Shown: positions 10,916-23,881 of the stretch, piece after piece
Layout: each line of letters opens with the position of its first letter
Numbering within the stretch: the first letter of the stretch is position 1
NCBI GenBank assembly: GCA_016802295.1
Contig: JAESIW010000200.1
Location: 3,821,550 to 3,885,549 of the forward strand
Length of the DNA stretch: 64,000 bases
DNA from: Brachionus rotundiformis
Taxonomy: Eukaryota; Rotifera; Eurotatoria; Ploima; Brachionidae
Reading direction: 5' to 3'
Program-made: the position numbers and the translations under genes
The notes under the pieces: model-generated
Told to the model about the DNA's origin: nothing
Database searches by the model: none
The model's input: only the letters and a program-made list of their open reading frames with translations

Positions 10916-11568
10916 TATTAACAATTTCCTATTATTTATGGCTTTGGAAATATTTTTTTTACTTAATCTTTTAATATATTAGTTTAGTGAAAGTTGGTTC
11001 AAAATAAAAAAATAGAACTAAAATTAACTGTCATAAAGGTAACAACTTTTTTTTCCTAAGGTAAATGCAATATTTTGCATTATCTAATAATGCTAAATTT
11101 GCAGAGTTTTACCAAAATGTTCTTAATAATGCAACTAAGAATGCACCTTGTTGTAATTACAGAGTTTGCTTTTGATCATTAAGTTTTACGAAACGAAAGA
11201 CAAAATGGTAAAAAATAAACTCAAATGGCGTGAATAAAAAGACCAATCTTTACTGAATTCTTTACTCATTTATCAAATTTACTAGAATTAATCATGATGA
11301 AAGAATTTGAAAAAACTTCAGTAATTTATTGTGACAAATAAATAATATTTGAAAAAATACTTAATTTTAGTTATTTATAAATATAATAAAAAAAATTATT
11401 AAATTTGATTGTGATTTTTTAAGATTTTTATTATCAAACGTGGATTAGTTAAATTCATTTAATTAAAAACTTTAAGATAAAAATTATTCATATTACTTAA
11501 ATTCAACGGTAAATCATTAATTTTAAACCAAACAAAAAGAGTAAAAAACAAGTCTTTAAACAAGAAAT
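10916..11568. other. Intergenic between divergently placed HSP 5' side and ABCA 3' end
   Basis: AT-rich, nothing recognisable beyond the HSP upstream region. The ABCA transcript must end in the right part. Confidence 0.5.
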
Positions 11569-14500
11569 TTATAAATCTTTAAGGTTTATATGAACTTCAT
11601 TCTGTGCATCATTATAAGCTATGTTATGATAGAAATTATCATTTCTCACTCTATTACTATGTCTTATTATTGGATTGCTATTGTTGTTATTATATTTTAT
11701 TGGATCATTTGTTACTTGTGTTTCAGATTGGTTTTTGGCAAAAGTTAAAAAAACTTGTTCCAATGTTGTTTGTGACAACGAATAGGTCTCTAGACTAAGT
11801 GCTTGTTTGTTGCTTTCAATTAATTCAAAAATTTTCGCAATACTGGTACTTGATTCATTTTCAATCAAAATTTGATAGAATAAAGTTTGCTGTTGTCTAT
11901 CTTTCAGAGCTGCATTTGGTATATTTTCTTGGACAAAATTTTCTACTTTTTTAACCAACAGGTCCAGATTGGAGTCGGTCATTGAAGGGATGGTTTTGCA
12001 TTTTAGTATCAGAGAGTAGCCTTTGCCAAATTTGCTCTTCAGCTGTTGAATGTTTCCGAAACACTGGAACTGACCGCTTACCATGATACCAAGTTTAGTG
12101 CACAAGGCTTCGCATTCTTCCATGCTATGAGTCGTCAACAAAACTGTTATGCCCATGTCCCGGGCGTGTTTTATCACATTCCATAAATATCGTCTCGCTA
12201 CTGGGTCCATACCCGACGTTGGTTCGTCCAATATCACAATCTTTGGCTTTCCAATAAATGCTATGGCAGAACTTACTTTGCGTTTGTTTCCACCGCTAGA
12301 TAAATTTTAAATAATTTGTTCCTAAAACAAATTTTTTCCTAATTACCTCAAGTTTTGGACCAATTTTTTATTGAACTCAGTCAATTTGAAGGCAAAAATA
12401 AACTCTTCGACAATTCGTTTAACTTTTGGTCCTTTAATACCTCTTAAATTGGTAAATAGCGTTAAAGCTTGGTTGACTGTCAAAAATTCTGGCAAATATT
12501 CCTAAAATCCAGTTTTAGTCAAGTTTTCAATTTGAAAAAAAATTACAAATTGGGGACAGTATCCTAAACTACGGATGGCCTTTAGCTTTTCGGTATCTAC
12601 ATTGAAGCCATTGACAAAAGCATGGCCACCAGTTGCTTTTTGTTCGCCAGTGAGAATTTCTATAGTAGTTGTTTTGCCAGCACCATTTAAGCCCAATAGA
12701 CCAAAGCATTCGCCAGATTCGACACCAAAAGTCAAATTATCAACAGCGGCAAAGCGTCGACTTCCTTTTTTAAACTCTTTTCTCAAGTCACGCACAATTA
12801 GTGGCTCTCTGTGAACTAGCTCATTAATGTCAGAGCTATCTATTCGCTTTGATTCCTCTCGTACGTCCTCTTCAAGCTAGTAGAATAAATCAAGTAAAAA
12901 AATTTAACAAAAAATATGCAAAAAAATACTTCTAGATAATTTTTTTGGGTTGTTTTTTTAGAATAAAACCAATTTTTTAAATACTTATCTTCTATTAGAA
13001 AAATGATAGCCGACGCGATCAAAATAAAGCTTAAATTTAATAAGATAATTTTTCCAACTCCTGGATCATTGAAATCAAATCCTTTATTTTCTTTGCTTAA
13101 TTTTTCTAATTAAAATAATTAAATTATTAATTTTTAAATAATTAATTGATTAATTAATACTTTTGAAAAGCAAATTCAGAAGATCAATACAAAAGCTAGT
13201 CGATTGTAGTTTTATGTTAAAAACTGCCCGCTTGACGGCAATATTCGGGCAAAATATTACCAAAATAGTCCTTATGGCAGTGGATACATCGCCTAAGGTT
13301 CCAGAATCGCCACTGCTCGCATCGAAAAATTCCAACAGAACACAAATCATATCAACCAATGTAGCAAATGACAGCACCAAAAATAAAACCACAAAACCGA
13401 CTATGTCCGATTTGAAAAAGTTACTCCACAGATATGCCAAGCTCGACCATGTAAAAGAAGACATAAACATAAAAATGAATATATAGATCATTGACCACCA
13501 GTCTTTGGTAATCAAAAATGCATCATTTCCTTTATCGGTCAAATTTATGGCAACTATTTTCAAAGCTACCAGCATTGTGATTATCTGAAACATGTAAATT
13601 AAAAAATCGAAAAGATAATTAGAAAGCCAGTAGATTGTATAGTGTGTGCCGGACAATAATTGCAAGGACTTTGAGCCATTTCTCTTCTCGCGAGTTAAAT
13701 GTATGGTACTTATACTGACTATAAAAGCGATTATTATGCCAAATATGTAATCAATGACCGAGAATGGAATAATCTCCAAGCAGCTGAATACATCCAGTTG
13801 GTCGTAGCTGAAATTTGAAGGCAGTGCCGAAGATTTGCCTGTCGAAACTGGCGCATTCACAGTCTTGATTGATCTTTTCATATTATTTGTCATAAAACCA
13901 AGCAACAAGCTGTTTATTTCGTTCAGAATGGTGGCTGATGAATGGTAAATAAGCGACGAATAAAAGCCTATGAGATTGTTCTTATCTGAATCTATTTTTA
14001 TACCAAAAAAATAATCTGATATTAAATTCACCGAGTTTTCTTTTCTTTTATCATAAACAAAATCATCCACATTCTTTTTGTAATCATTTGAGTTTATAAG
14101 TTTAATTTTATTGTTATCTGCATAGAATTGTTTAAAATTATCTAAATAGCTACTGGATTTGGAACCGTCTATTTGGAAGACTAGATTTTGATCGCCGTAG
14201 TTTGAAATGTTCAAAGTATTGGGTTGGATGTGATCGCGACCAAAAACTGAGTCCAGCGTTTCAGATATTATCTTGGAAGTAGATGGAACCACACTAGTCA
14301 ATAAAGCCAGCACAAAGACAGGCAAAATAAGTGTAAACAAACAAATCAAGTATCGTCTTGTCAAAATTAGGAAGCGTTTTTTTAGCAAAGCTAGTATCTG
14401 CTGTGAGTACAATTTAGTTCCCTTATTCTTTTCACTCAAAACATTTGTGTTGACATCAAAAGCTAATTAAAAAAAAAAAATTATTATTTTAAAAACAAAA

Positions 14501-17500
14501 ATACTAAAGTAAGATTTTTTTTAAAATTATTTATTTATTTAAAATATGAATGAATCAGCCCATGATCGAGTTGAGATTTTTTGAGTACTTGGTAATCAAG
14601 CATTTAGAATTTAAAAAATATCTAAGCTCGAGCGTCGGGGCTTCGTAGATTTTTTTTAATGAAATTTAAAATTTTCGAGCAAATTTTGTGTTTTTAGGGT
14701 TTTAGTAAATTAATAAAAGAAAAAAAATTTATTTAAATATTTTTAGATATAGAAATTAAAATTTTTATTCACCTGATATTATCTGATATCAAATGATAAT
14801 AGATGATATCAGCTGGTATGATGAAAGTTAAAAAAAAATGATATTAAATGATATCAGATGATTAGACAAGTTAATTTCCATCACTGTAATACCGTAAAAA
14901 CTGACAAACTAGCCCAGGGCTAAACATGAGTATTAGCCTATAAGCACCCTCCCTAAAAAATGATATAAGCCCATCCCATCAAAAATGATAAATACATATA
15001 GGCCCTGGGCTTTTAATTAAATACCTTATAATAAAATTATCATTATTAAATACAAGCTCATGAGCTTAAAATAATTTTTTTTATTTTCTTTTTTCTAAAA
15101 AAATTAAAATCAAACACTATTTTAAAAAAAATTAAAATCAAACACTATTTTATATTTAAATTTTTACAAATTTTCACTTTTCCATTATTTAATAAAAAAA
15201 ATTGTACATAAGCCCATGGTAACATCAAAAAAAGCACAAATTTTTCAGAAAAAAAAATTCTTAATTGTCTAATTTTACGGCCAAATTATAAAAATCCGGC
15301 ACCCTCCTTTATTTTTTTTATTTGGAACTCTAAGGTTTTAAATAGATAGCCATGAATATTCCACTAGAAATAAAGCGATGTCCTCTTCGACCAAAAGAAA
15401 CAAAAAGCGCTTTAATTCGTCAGTCTAGCAAAACACCAATTATTAACCATACCGGTATAAGTAGCGGCGAAGAGTCAGATTCTGATTCAATATTTATTGA
15501 GTTACCTGTTGCCAAGGAAAAAAGTGTATAAGTAGAAACGACCAGTGAGTCAATATAAAAAAGGAAAAGCAGTAGACCTGTTGGAGCTAAAAACAAAAAT
15601 AGCTATTTTTTCTTAAAAATAATTATCGATAAATAAAAATAATCATAACTTGAGTATTTTTCTTTTTAAATTGCATTAAAATAACATTAGTGATATTTAT
15701 ATGCCCTTTAACAATTGAAAAAAAATTTTTTTGTCATTTTTACTAATTACTGGTTATTACTTGAGAATAGATTATAAACCTAATTATTTGAAATTATTGG
15801 AAAAAGTGAAAAAAGAAAACCTTATTATATCTATTTTCACTATCATGATATTTATAATCCATAAAATATAAATTTACCATTTGAAAAGCTCTGATTAGTT
15901 ATGGACTCAGTAAAATTCTTATTTGAGTCTTTACCAAAATCGATTTCATTAATATCAATGCTGCCAATTCTAAATAATCAAAGAAATATATTAAACTAAT
16001 TGTGATATTTTAAATTTTTACTTCAAAAAAACTTCTTCAACTGTAGCAGAGCTAATACCATAATTCAAAATTCCAATTATATTCTTGTTGTTTTCTATAT
16101 CAGCCAATAGACCAGGTAGTCTAGAATTCATCTCATTTGGAATAGACAAAGTCATCTCTCGAGCTATGTCCGATTGAATATTGGGCTCTTGATTTAAATT
16201 TCTTCGGACCATATTCACTAAAGCATCCTTATCAAAATTGTTGTCTTTGGTCAAAATTAATCTGTAGCCAGAGCCAAATCTATCTTTTAAGAACAAAGGG
16301 CTGCCACAGCATTCCACTCGACCGTGGTTCATTAAAGCTATTCTATCAGACAATGCGTCCGCTTCTCTTTTTTAAATAATACAAATAAAATTTTTATCAT
16401 TCTAAAAAAAAACAGGTAAAATTACTCCATATAATGGGTACTAATGATGATGGTTCTTCCAATTTTGTAATTTCTGATTATCTCCCACAGTGATCGTCTA
16501 TTGAAAGGATCCAAGCCTAAAGTAGATTTTAGCATAAAAAGAAATATATATATTCAAACAAACCGCTAGTTGGTTCATCAAGAATGATGACTTTTGAGTC
16601 TCCGATGAGTGCCATAGCCACAGATAGTCTTCTTTTCATTCCACCTGATAGCTGTTTTGATTTTTTTCTCAAATCATTTTGTAAGCCAACATACGAACTT
16701 ATTTTGTTTATTTCCGTCTTTATTTCTCTTGAATTAAAGCCTTTTATCTGAAAAGAAAATAATTTTACACAAATTAAGGCGTAAGATAAAATTTTAATAA
16801 ACTGATCAAAAAATATTGTTATTTTATTCAATAGTATTTAATTAAGAGAAGTTTTTGTTGAGGAAATGGGTTCGCTTAATTTATCAACTTGAATAGTTTA
16901 ATTCCTTCAAAAATTCATGGTTATATTTTTTATTTTATCTTCAATAAGCAAAATTGTTTTATTTTCTGTAGGGGTTTAAATATAAATAGCTTCCCTATAC
17001 AGTTAATTAATGGTCATAAATAAGAAGATTGAATTTGGAATTTGCCAACAAGTGAACCTAATATCACAAAATGCAAACTTTTTAAATTCAGATTTATGCA
17101 AAAACACTTGGTCTTGACTAACTTTACCAGAAGATATGCAAGTCATAATAAAAAAACTCTTTTAATTGTAATTTCTGATCATGATAATTAAAATTTGATC
17201 AATTTTTCAGAGTATAAGACTTACTGAAGCAATTAGGTCTAGATGTTCGTAAACAGTTAGATCATCATAGAGAATACTTAAAATAAACATTTAAAAAAAT
17301 CAATTATCTTTTTTTAAATAAGACTTTGGTTACTTATTTTGAGGACAAAAACCAATAGATGTACGAATTTTGCTCATTTGGGTTCTAATGTCATGACCAA
17401 GTATGTAGGCTGTGCCTGATTCTGGCGTATACAATCCACAAAGCATAAAAGTAACCGTGGTCTTACCGGCTCCATTGTGGCCTTAACAAAATAATTCATT

Positions 17501-19605
17501 TTTTTTCTGGAAAAAACAGTTCAGATTTTACCTAAAAATCCAGTTATTTGATTTTCATAAAAGTTAAGACTTAAATTGTCAACTGCTTTTTTTTCTTCAA
17601 AACCAGTCTTGAAAATCTAAAAAAGCCAAAAAGGATTACCAAGAAAAAAATTAATTTCTTAAATTACTTTTGTCAAATCTTTAATTTTGATCGAAGCATC
17701 AGAATCATTTGGTTCTGATTCGAATGCATCTTCATTAACCTCTTTACTTGTTTTATTCAAATTTTGATAGTCCGTCTTTTTAATGTTTTCTTCGAACCAA
17801 TACGATTTCTTTTCCAAAAGACTGATTAGGTTTGATTTATTTAAGGCTGAAAAGTTTTTTTACCATAAAGGGAAAATACCAAGGCTGCTTGACCCCGAAT
17901 TCGCCCGGAAGTATCCTCTCAATGTACCAGCTTAGACCCAGATAAACAAATGACCACATTATCATGGATATAAGAAGAGAGCCTAAATTTAGCTCATCGC
18001 CATATAAATTTTCAAATATGTTCACAAAATTAAGCTTTCTGCCTTTTATTTTTTAAATGATAAAAAGATTTGTATTAATTGACTTCAATTTTTACATACC
18101 ACTTCTTTCGTATTGAAGAATGACTTGGATGCAAAAATTGATGGCCGAATTGGGAAAAATGCTGAAAAAATATTTGACCACTGAAGAAAATGAGTTGAAA
18201 AAGTTGATCAATGTCACAAACCAGAAGATAATCGAAACAGTCTTAGCCGCAAAAGCTAGATAAAATTAGAATAAACATTTTTTATGTCAAATTTAAGATC
18301 AGTACTCTTGCTGAATAATTGTCCCACTAGAAGAGACAACGATGTGCATTGGATAGAGTAGACAATTGCTGTCAAAAATATGACAACAGGACTAGTGTGC
18401 AGAAATAAAGCTTTTTTGATAATTTGATCATTATCTTTGAATGTAAACTGCATGGTTGACATTATGGTTACCACAATGGAAATTATCAAATAAATGATAA
18501 AAGATCGCATCATCCAACACAGCCATATTACAACTGGTTTTACACCTATTAGTCTTAAATATTCCTTTAATAAAAGATAAATATTCTTATCTTTTTCGTT
18601 TTAAATGAAAATTGTATAAGTTTACTTTCATTTTGCTTTCTTTTTCCTGAATTATACTCGAAATAGTGACTAAAAAAGTGGCCATAAACGCCAAGGATAT
18701 CAGCACCGATGTCATAAAGCCCATTATACTTTTCAGTATGTCATCTACATAATCTGGACAGCTGAATTCCCCTATGCGAATCTTAAAACAAACATTTAGC
18801 ATTGAAAACTAATTTTTAACTAAGTTTTACTTGATTAAAATTTAATTTTTGCTTAGTTAGAATTTCAATTAGTGTTTGATCAATTGAATGTTTAATTGTA
18901 TTAAAAGATGAATATCTCATTTTATAAGAAAATTCAACATCTTTTATTATATTAATTAATTATTAAGTTAAAATTAAATATTATTTTTGAATTACTGCGG
19001 CAAAAGTATTCGGGCGAATTTTGGTACAAATAGTCATTTATCGGTCTTGAAAGGACATTTGTTTTGTAGCTCTTTGCCAAACTGGATCTAAATAAAGCAA
19101 AATAATAAATAAATTTACCATTTTAATTATTTGTTTACTCTTTAGTAGAAATTGTGTATTCTATCTTTTCTGGTATTGTCTCATAATTGGAAAAATTGAA
19201 TGCAACAAAAGCAAACATGTTTTTCCTAAGGGTTTCGTTGACTTTTTCGGCGCTGGAATAGTCAACTCCAATAAGATTAAGTTTAATATGGGTGTTTATT
19301 ATTTGAGTAGAATTGCTGATAATGTTCCGAATAAACTCAGTATTCGGATGGTAATAAAAGTCTGTCGTATCAAAAAGCTCATCGTCAGCAATAAAATTGA
19401 TAGGGTTTGATGGTGTACTATTTTGTTTTGGAAACAAATTGGGTCTGGAGTAGTATACCAAGATTACAAATATCAAAGTGAAGAGACATGAAAAAATGAC
19501 TTCACACAGAAGACCGATGATGTTTTTTCTGTACAGAAGCAAATTTTTCCATGAAATTATTTGAATTTGGCGAAAAAAACCCGCAATTTTCCGATTTCTG
19601 TCCAT
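11569..19605 (-). CDS. ABCA-subfamily full ABC transporter (20 exons, 1748 aa)
   Basis: Exons, 5' to 3': 19605-19139, 19087-18996, 18940-18831, 18781-18626, 18564-18306, 18255-18100, 18042-17864, 17808-17668, 17616-17532, 17481-17334, 17276-17225, 16747-16564, 16516-16426, 16366-16022, 15969-15878, 14462-13161, 13105-12930, 12876-12547, 12501-12347, 12295-11569. They join in phase to 1748 codons. Order: cytosolic start and first TM helix (exon 1), extracellular loop, TM cluster, [14 protein letters not shown] linker, NBD1 with GHNGAGKTT Walker A, CPQN Q-loop, [10 protein letters not shown] signature, ILDEPTSG Walker B and STHYMEE H-loop; then a second TM half (exon 16) and NBD2 with [27 protein letters not shown] and TTHSMEE. 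Length and the compact linker are like ABCA3-type lipid exporters; the exact substrate is not readable. All catalytic residues are present in both NBDs. Two introns are long (477 and 1415 nt); the latter holds repeats and a small ORF. Confidence 0.93.
14530..15531 (+). repeat. Repeat-rich insert in ABCA intron 15, with a 59-codon ORF
   Basis: This 1415-nt intron contrasts with the usual 43-62 nt introns of the gene. It holds imperfect TGATATCA-type repeats (14775-14860), several AGCCCA-containing motifs (14556, 14911, 14967, 15207), an inverted pair AGCCCAGGGCTA / TAGGCCCTGGGCT (14908-14921 and 14997-15013), and a 27-bp tandem duplication at about 15095-15150. On the + strand an ATG at 15352 opens 59 codons to TAA 15529-15531, encoding a peptide with the acidic stretch [16 protein letters not shown]. 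No homolog recognised. The block is probably a small transposable element inserted into the intron; the ORF may be its remnant coding exon. Confidence 0.45.
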
Positions 19606-22169
19606 GTTTTCAAATGAATAGTGATAATCTTTTTAAAAAAAAAAAAATTAAAATTTTATTTTTCAATTTATCAAACTTAAATTGGTCTAATCTTTATAAA
19701 GATAATTTCTATTTTAGCAACAAAATTAATTTCATAATTTCAGTATTTACCTAGATATTCCCTGATATGCAAAAATTTTCCAAATAATCGATTTATAAAT
19801 CTCATTACTTTTTTGGTCATTATTCTCAAGCAATTTTTAAAGAATCTCGTTAAAATAACTCGATTATTCATTTTAAGAAAAAAAATTTAAAAAACCCTTA
19901 TCGATTCATCGAACCTGATTTTTATCTAATCGATTTGATAAAATTTAAGGTAGGAGTTTTATGTTGGTGACGAGATTTCCCTAAAATGATTCAGCTAGGC
20001 TTTAAAATTATGAACTTAAATTCACCTGAAAATTTGTATAGTTTTGAAAAATAATTTGAAATATTAAAATTTTTTAAATAATAAACAAAATTAACATACG
20101 TTTTTAAAAGGTAATTTTCACACAGTATTATGGCTCATTTAGTGTTAGCAAAGTCCTCTGGGTTTGATTTTGAATTTAATTTCTAAATTTGGCTTAAAAA
20201 AATTATGATTATTTAATTTATGATAAAACTTTTAAATGAACAAATACTGATCAATTTTTTTCCAAAATTAAAATGTTAATTTATTTGATATAAAAGTTAA
20301 ACTATATCGTGCAAATAAATTTTTTCTTAGATTAAAAAAACTTGATGAAAGAAATTTAATTAGAAATTTCCAAATAAATCACTAAAGCAATTAAAATAGA
20401 ATTGATGAGTTTTTTATCAAGACCTGCTTCAAGTCGCTTGATAATTTTGGAGCCTTAAATATAAGATTTAAATTCTTTTAATAATTAAGAATTACTCGGC
20501 TATCAAATATGTATGTTTATCTTTGACACAAAGTTAAGAGAGTATAATTTTGTCTCATAAATAAATAATTAGATGAAGTTTAAAAATTATATTGTTAAAA
20601 AAAAAACTAATGACAAAATTTTTGATATTTTTTATTCACTAAAAATAGCTTATCTATCTTATTTTTATTACTTATCATCCTCATTAATCATGAAAAAAAT
20701 TGAATGTTATTAAATTATTCAGATATTTTTTTTTTAAATTCAGGAAATATAGACTATCAATATAATAAAAATCCATTTAGTAAAACAGTCATTTTTGACT
20801 CAGATTTTTTAATTGCTAAAATAAGTGTTGTAAATCAATTTGACAATTTGAGCAATTTATTCGATTTATTGGATTTAAATTCATTCATTTTTCAATTTCA
20901 ATTTTTCAGTTTTAAATAGTATTTAAAAAAACGAATATTGAAAAAAAAAATTTCCGGATAGATAAAAATTATCTAAAAATTTTATTTAATTAAAAAATTT
21001 GAAAAATAATGTAAATTAAAAATATTTTTAATATTTATTTCTTATTTTCTTAGAAAATAAAACACACTGTTCCAATAAAAATATTTTTTTAAAATTTTTT
21101 TAAGTTAGGTTTATTTTTACACTTATTAAAAAAGTTTCAAAGCAAATTTGAATTAGTGTTTGAATTATATTGGCCAAAGTTTTTTTTTTAATCTTTTTAA
21201 AATTCAAATATTGAATTAAATTTAACTAAAATTTTAATTTAAATTCAGATAAACTTTTTGTTTAAATTCGAACTCGACTATAATTTTTATTTAAATCTAA
21301 ATTTAAATTTAAAAATTAATTATACTATTGGAAATTTTTTTATTATTTAATATACAACACCTAAATAGCTAAAATGTTATATTTTTCTAAAATTAATTCT
21401 CTCAACATTTGATTTTTTAAAATTAGCATTTCTTTTGATGAATTGAATAAAAAATAATTAAAAAATTTTTTGAAATACAATTGACTTGAAATTTAAATAA
21501 TTTGTTTTAAATATAATAAATTTTATTTTTTAATTTTAAAGATACTAACTGAAATTGTAATTAATAACATCAGAAAGATAAAGATATAATAAGCATTGAA
21601 ATAATATTCAAAAATTTAAGTTTAAATTAAAAACATATTTTAAATAAAAGTTTTAGATTAAATTAAGTTGATTAAGCATGTTCCGTTCCAAAAAATAAAA
21701 ATTAAATTCATCTATTAATTTGATAAGGAAATAAATATTTTAAAATAATAAAATTAATGGGTCTATTTCGTTATGGGATCACTGGTTCAAGTCTTTTCTT
21801 TTAAAGATTTAAAAGAAATTTTAATTATTTGTAAATAAGTTTTTCTCTTTTTAATTTCCTTATCCTTCCAGTGCTTGACTTTACAATAAAGACTTTCGTC
21901 AATGTTCAAGGTTCAAGTTTATTACTGATTTTGCTTTGGTTGCTGAAATTTGAGCAGCCCTGATTTAAGCTTATCTCTCATTGTTTAAAATATCTATATT
22001 TAAAGTATCATTTTAGATGTACACTTTTTATTTTAGGTGATCATTTTGAAAAAAATTTTAATTAATTAGTACACATATTTTTGGTTCACTTAAAAAGTGA
22101 ACCCAACTGACCACATAACGCAATAGACCCAAATTAATGCCTTTTTATTATTATATTTTTTTCTTTTAT
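19606..22169. other. Intergenic upstream of ABCA
   Basis: Gene-less AT-rich DNA with AATTTAAATTTAAA-type low-complexity runs around 21180-21660. A 71-codon open frame at 20704-20919 has no recognisable features and the composition of the surrounding DNA, so I do not call it a gene. Confidence 0.5.
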
Positions 22170-22360
22170 ACGCTCCTTGAGGAGTTTATGGTCATTACTT
22201 TTTTTTCGTATTCTTTTCATTCCAAGTACATGCCCAAGCCAACGCAGTCTTTTGTTTTTGATTCATTAACTCATTAGCTCTGACTTGGTTCTTCTGTACA
22301 GCTCATTGTTCGGCAATATTTTAGGACAGTGTGCCCCAAGAATCAAGTCAATTTTGTTGA
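22170..22360 (-). mobile_element. RTE-type LINE remnant (C-terminal end)
   Basis: On the minus strand this reads PNNELYRRTKSEL, a few stops, then KRLRWLGHVLGMKRIRK. The RRLRWLGHVxRM block is the well-known C-terminal hallmark of RTE/Jockey-like LINE polymerases, preceded by the usual N(E)ELYRRT motif. Only about 190 bp survive. Confidence 0.75.
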
Positions 22361-23881
22361 TTATATTTATTTATAATATTTGATTACATGCTGACTTGAA
22401 TACAAAACAGCAAGTGATAAGCTAAGACATTCTCAAGATAATATTAATTTAAGCTGCCAATTTCATTTTTTAAATATTTCAAATTTTTTAAATATTGGTC
22501 CACCATTATGAAAAATCTAAATTAGCTATTTTCTAAAATATATGTTTGTTTCAATCAAAGCTTATTTTACTGAATATCAGGATACAAAATTAATTAAATG
22601 ATTCTGATAAATTTCTGATAGAGTTCTTATTAAGTGTATAGAGGCGAATATTGAAAAATGAATTTTTACTAATTCAGTACAGATCTGACTGGAATTAGTT
22701 TTTTTATTATTATCTTAAAACTTATTTGTAAACAAATCATTCAAAAATTTGTATTTTATTTAAAAATTAATCTGAATAAACAATTTTGTTAGCCCTTTTT
22801 CTGTCAAGATTTTCATCATTATAGATACAACTTATTACTCATTCACTTGAAGACTCTCTATAGATACAATATTTAAATAGCCTCATTACTTTGGCTATTT
22901 TAAATCTTTGTTATATATTAACTAAGATAATAAAATAAATAATACTTATTGCCAAAATCATTAAATTTTAATTTTTAATCGGTGCATTTATAGTCTTGTT
23001 CACTGGATCACCTAATTTTTAATAATTGATAAAAATTTAAGGCCAAGAAGTTATAAGTGCATTAACATTTAATATTTGTCCAGATAAGAGTGTGGTACAA
23101 CACTTAAAGGTTAATTAGAAAGTTTGATTAAACCAATTTTGTCTAAATACGAAAAATTAGGAAAAGGGAGTTTTAAAAAAAAATTTTCAAGATATTTTTA
23201 TTATTTTTTAGAAAGCATTTTTTAAAAGATTTTTCTAAATTTAAAGAACAAAAAAAATATTTAAAACTAACTGTAGCCATTAGATCATCGAAATTCTAAT
23301 TATTAATTTTAAAAATCAAGCAGGAAAAAGAATACAATTACAATTTTAGTTAGAACTAAAATTCGAAAAAAAAAATACATTAAAAAAATAATAATAATTT
23401 AAAAATCAAATAGAAAATTGATCAATATTTTAAAGCTTGACAATTTTCTTAAAATCTTATCAATCAATTAATGGAAAAATGAGGCCCAAATTACAAATAA
23501 ATATTTAATCTGTCTAGAACTCATTTTGGCGCCTAAGTTTAATAAAACCAAAAAAAAATTTTTTTTTTTTTATTTCTTTTTTTTATTAAAAAATTTTTAA
23601 TAAAATCTTATGCGGCCGGTAGTCAACTGATATAAAAATTAATATTTATTAAGAAAAATGCTGAATCATTAGCTTCAATTCGATTGCTCTGTCTACGCTA
23701 AATTTTAATTTAATTTTGTATTAAAAAAAAAAAACATGTTTGGAACTAAATCTAATTTTTGAACCATTCTTTCGGGCCTAACTAAATCGTTGACCAAAAG
23801 TTATTAAAAAATAAATAATTGGATTTGTTTTCTTTTTTATGTTCTTTCTATTTAAACATATTTGAATTATGATTTCTAAAT
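22361..23881. other. Intergenic downstream of the intermediate filament gene
   Basis: AT-rich, no gene recognised. The portion nearest 23881 should contain the 3' UTR and poly(A) site of the intermediate filament gene on the minus strand; an AATAAA-type signal reads TTTATT near 23810 on the + strand. Confidence 0.45.

Noticed and set aside
17809..17866. Apparent frameshift in the ABCA gene after PWYFPFM, near a run of seven A
   Set aside because: A 55-nt GT...AG intron (17809-17863) joins PWYFPFM to KSYWFEEN in frame, exactly as in other ABCA proteins.
20704..20919. 71-codon open frame
   Set aside because: Composition like the surrounding AT-rich DNA (Phe/Asn/Leu), no motif, no splice partner.
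21780..21800. GGTTCAAGTC, similar to a tRNA B box
   Set aside because: No A box, acceptor stem or cloverleaf can be formed around it; no tRNA gene found in the window.
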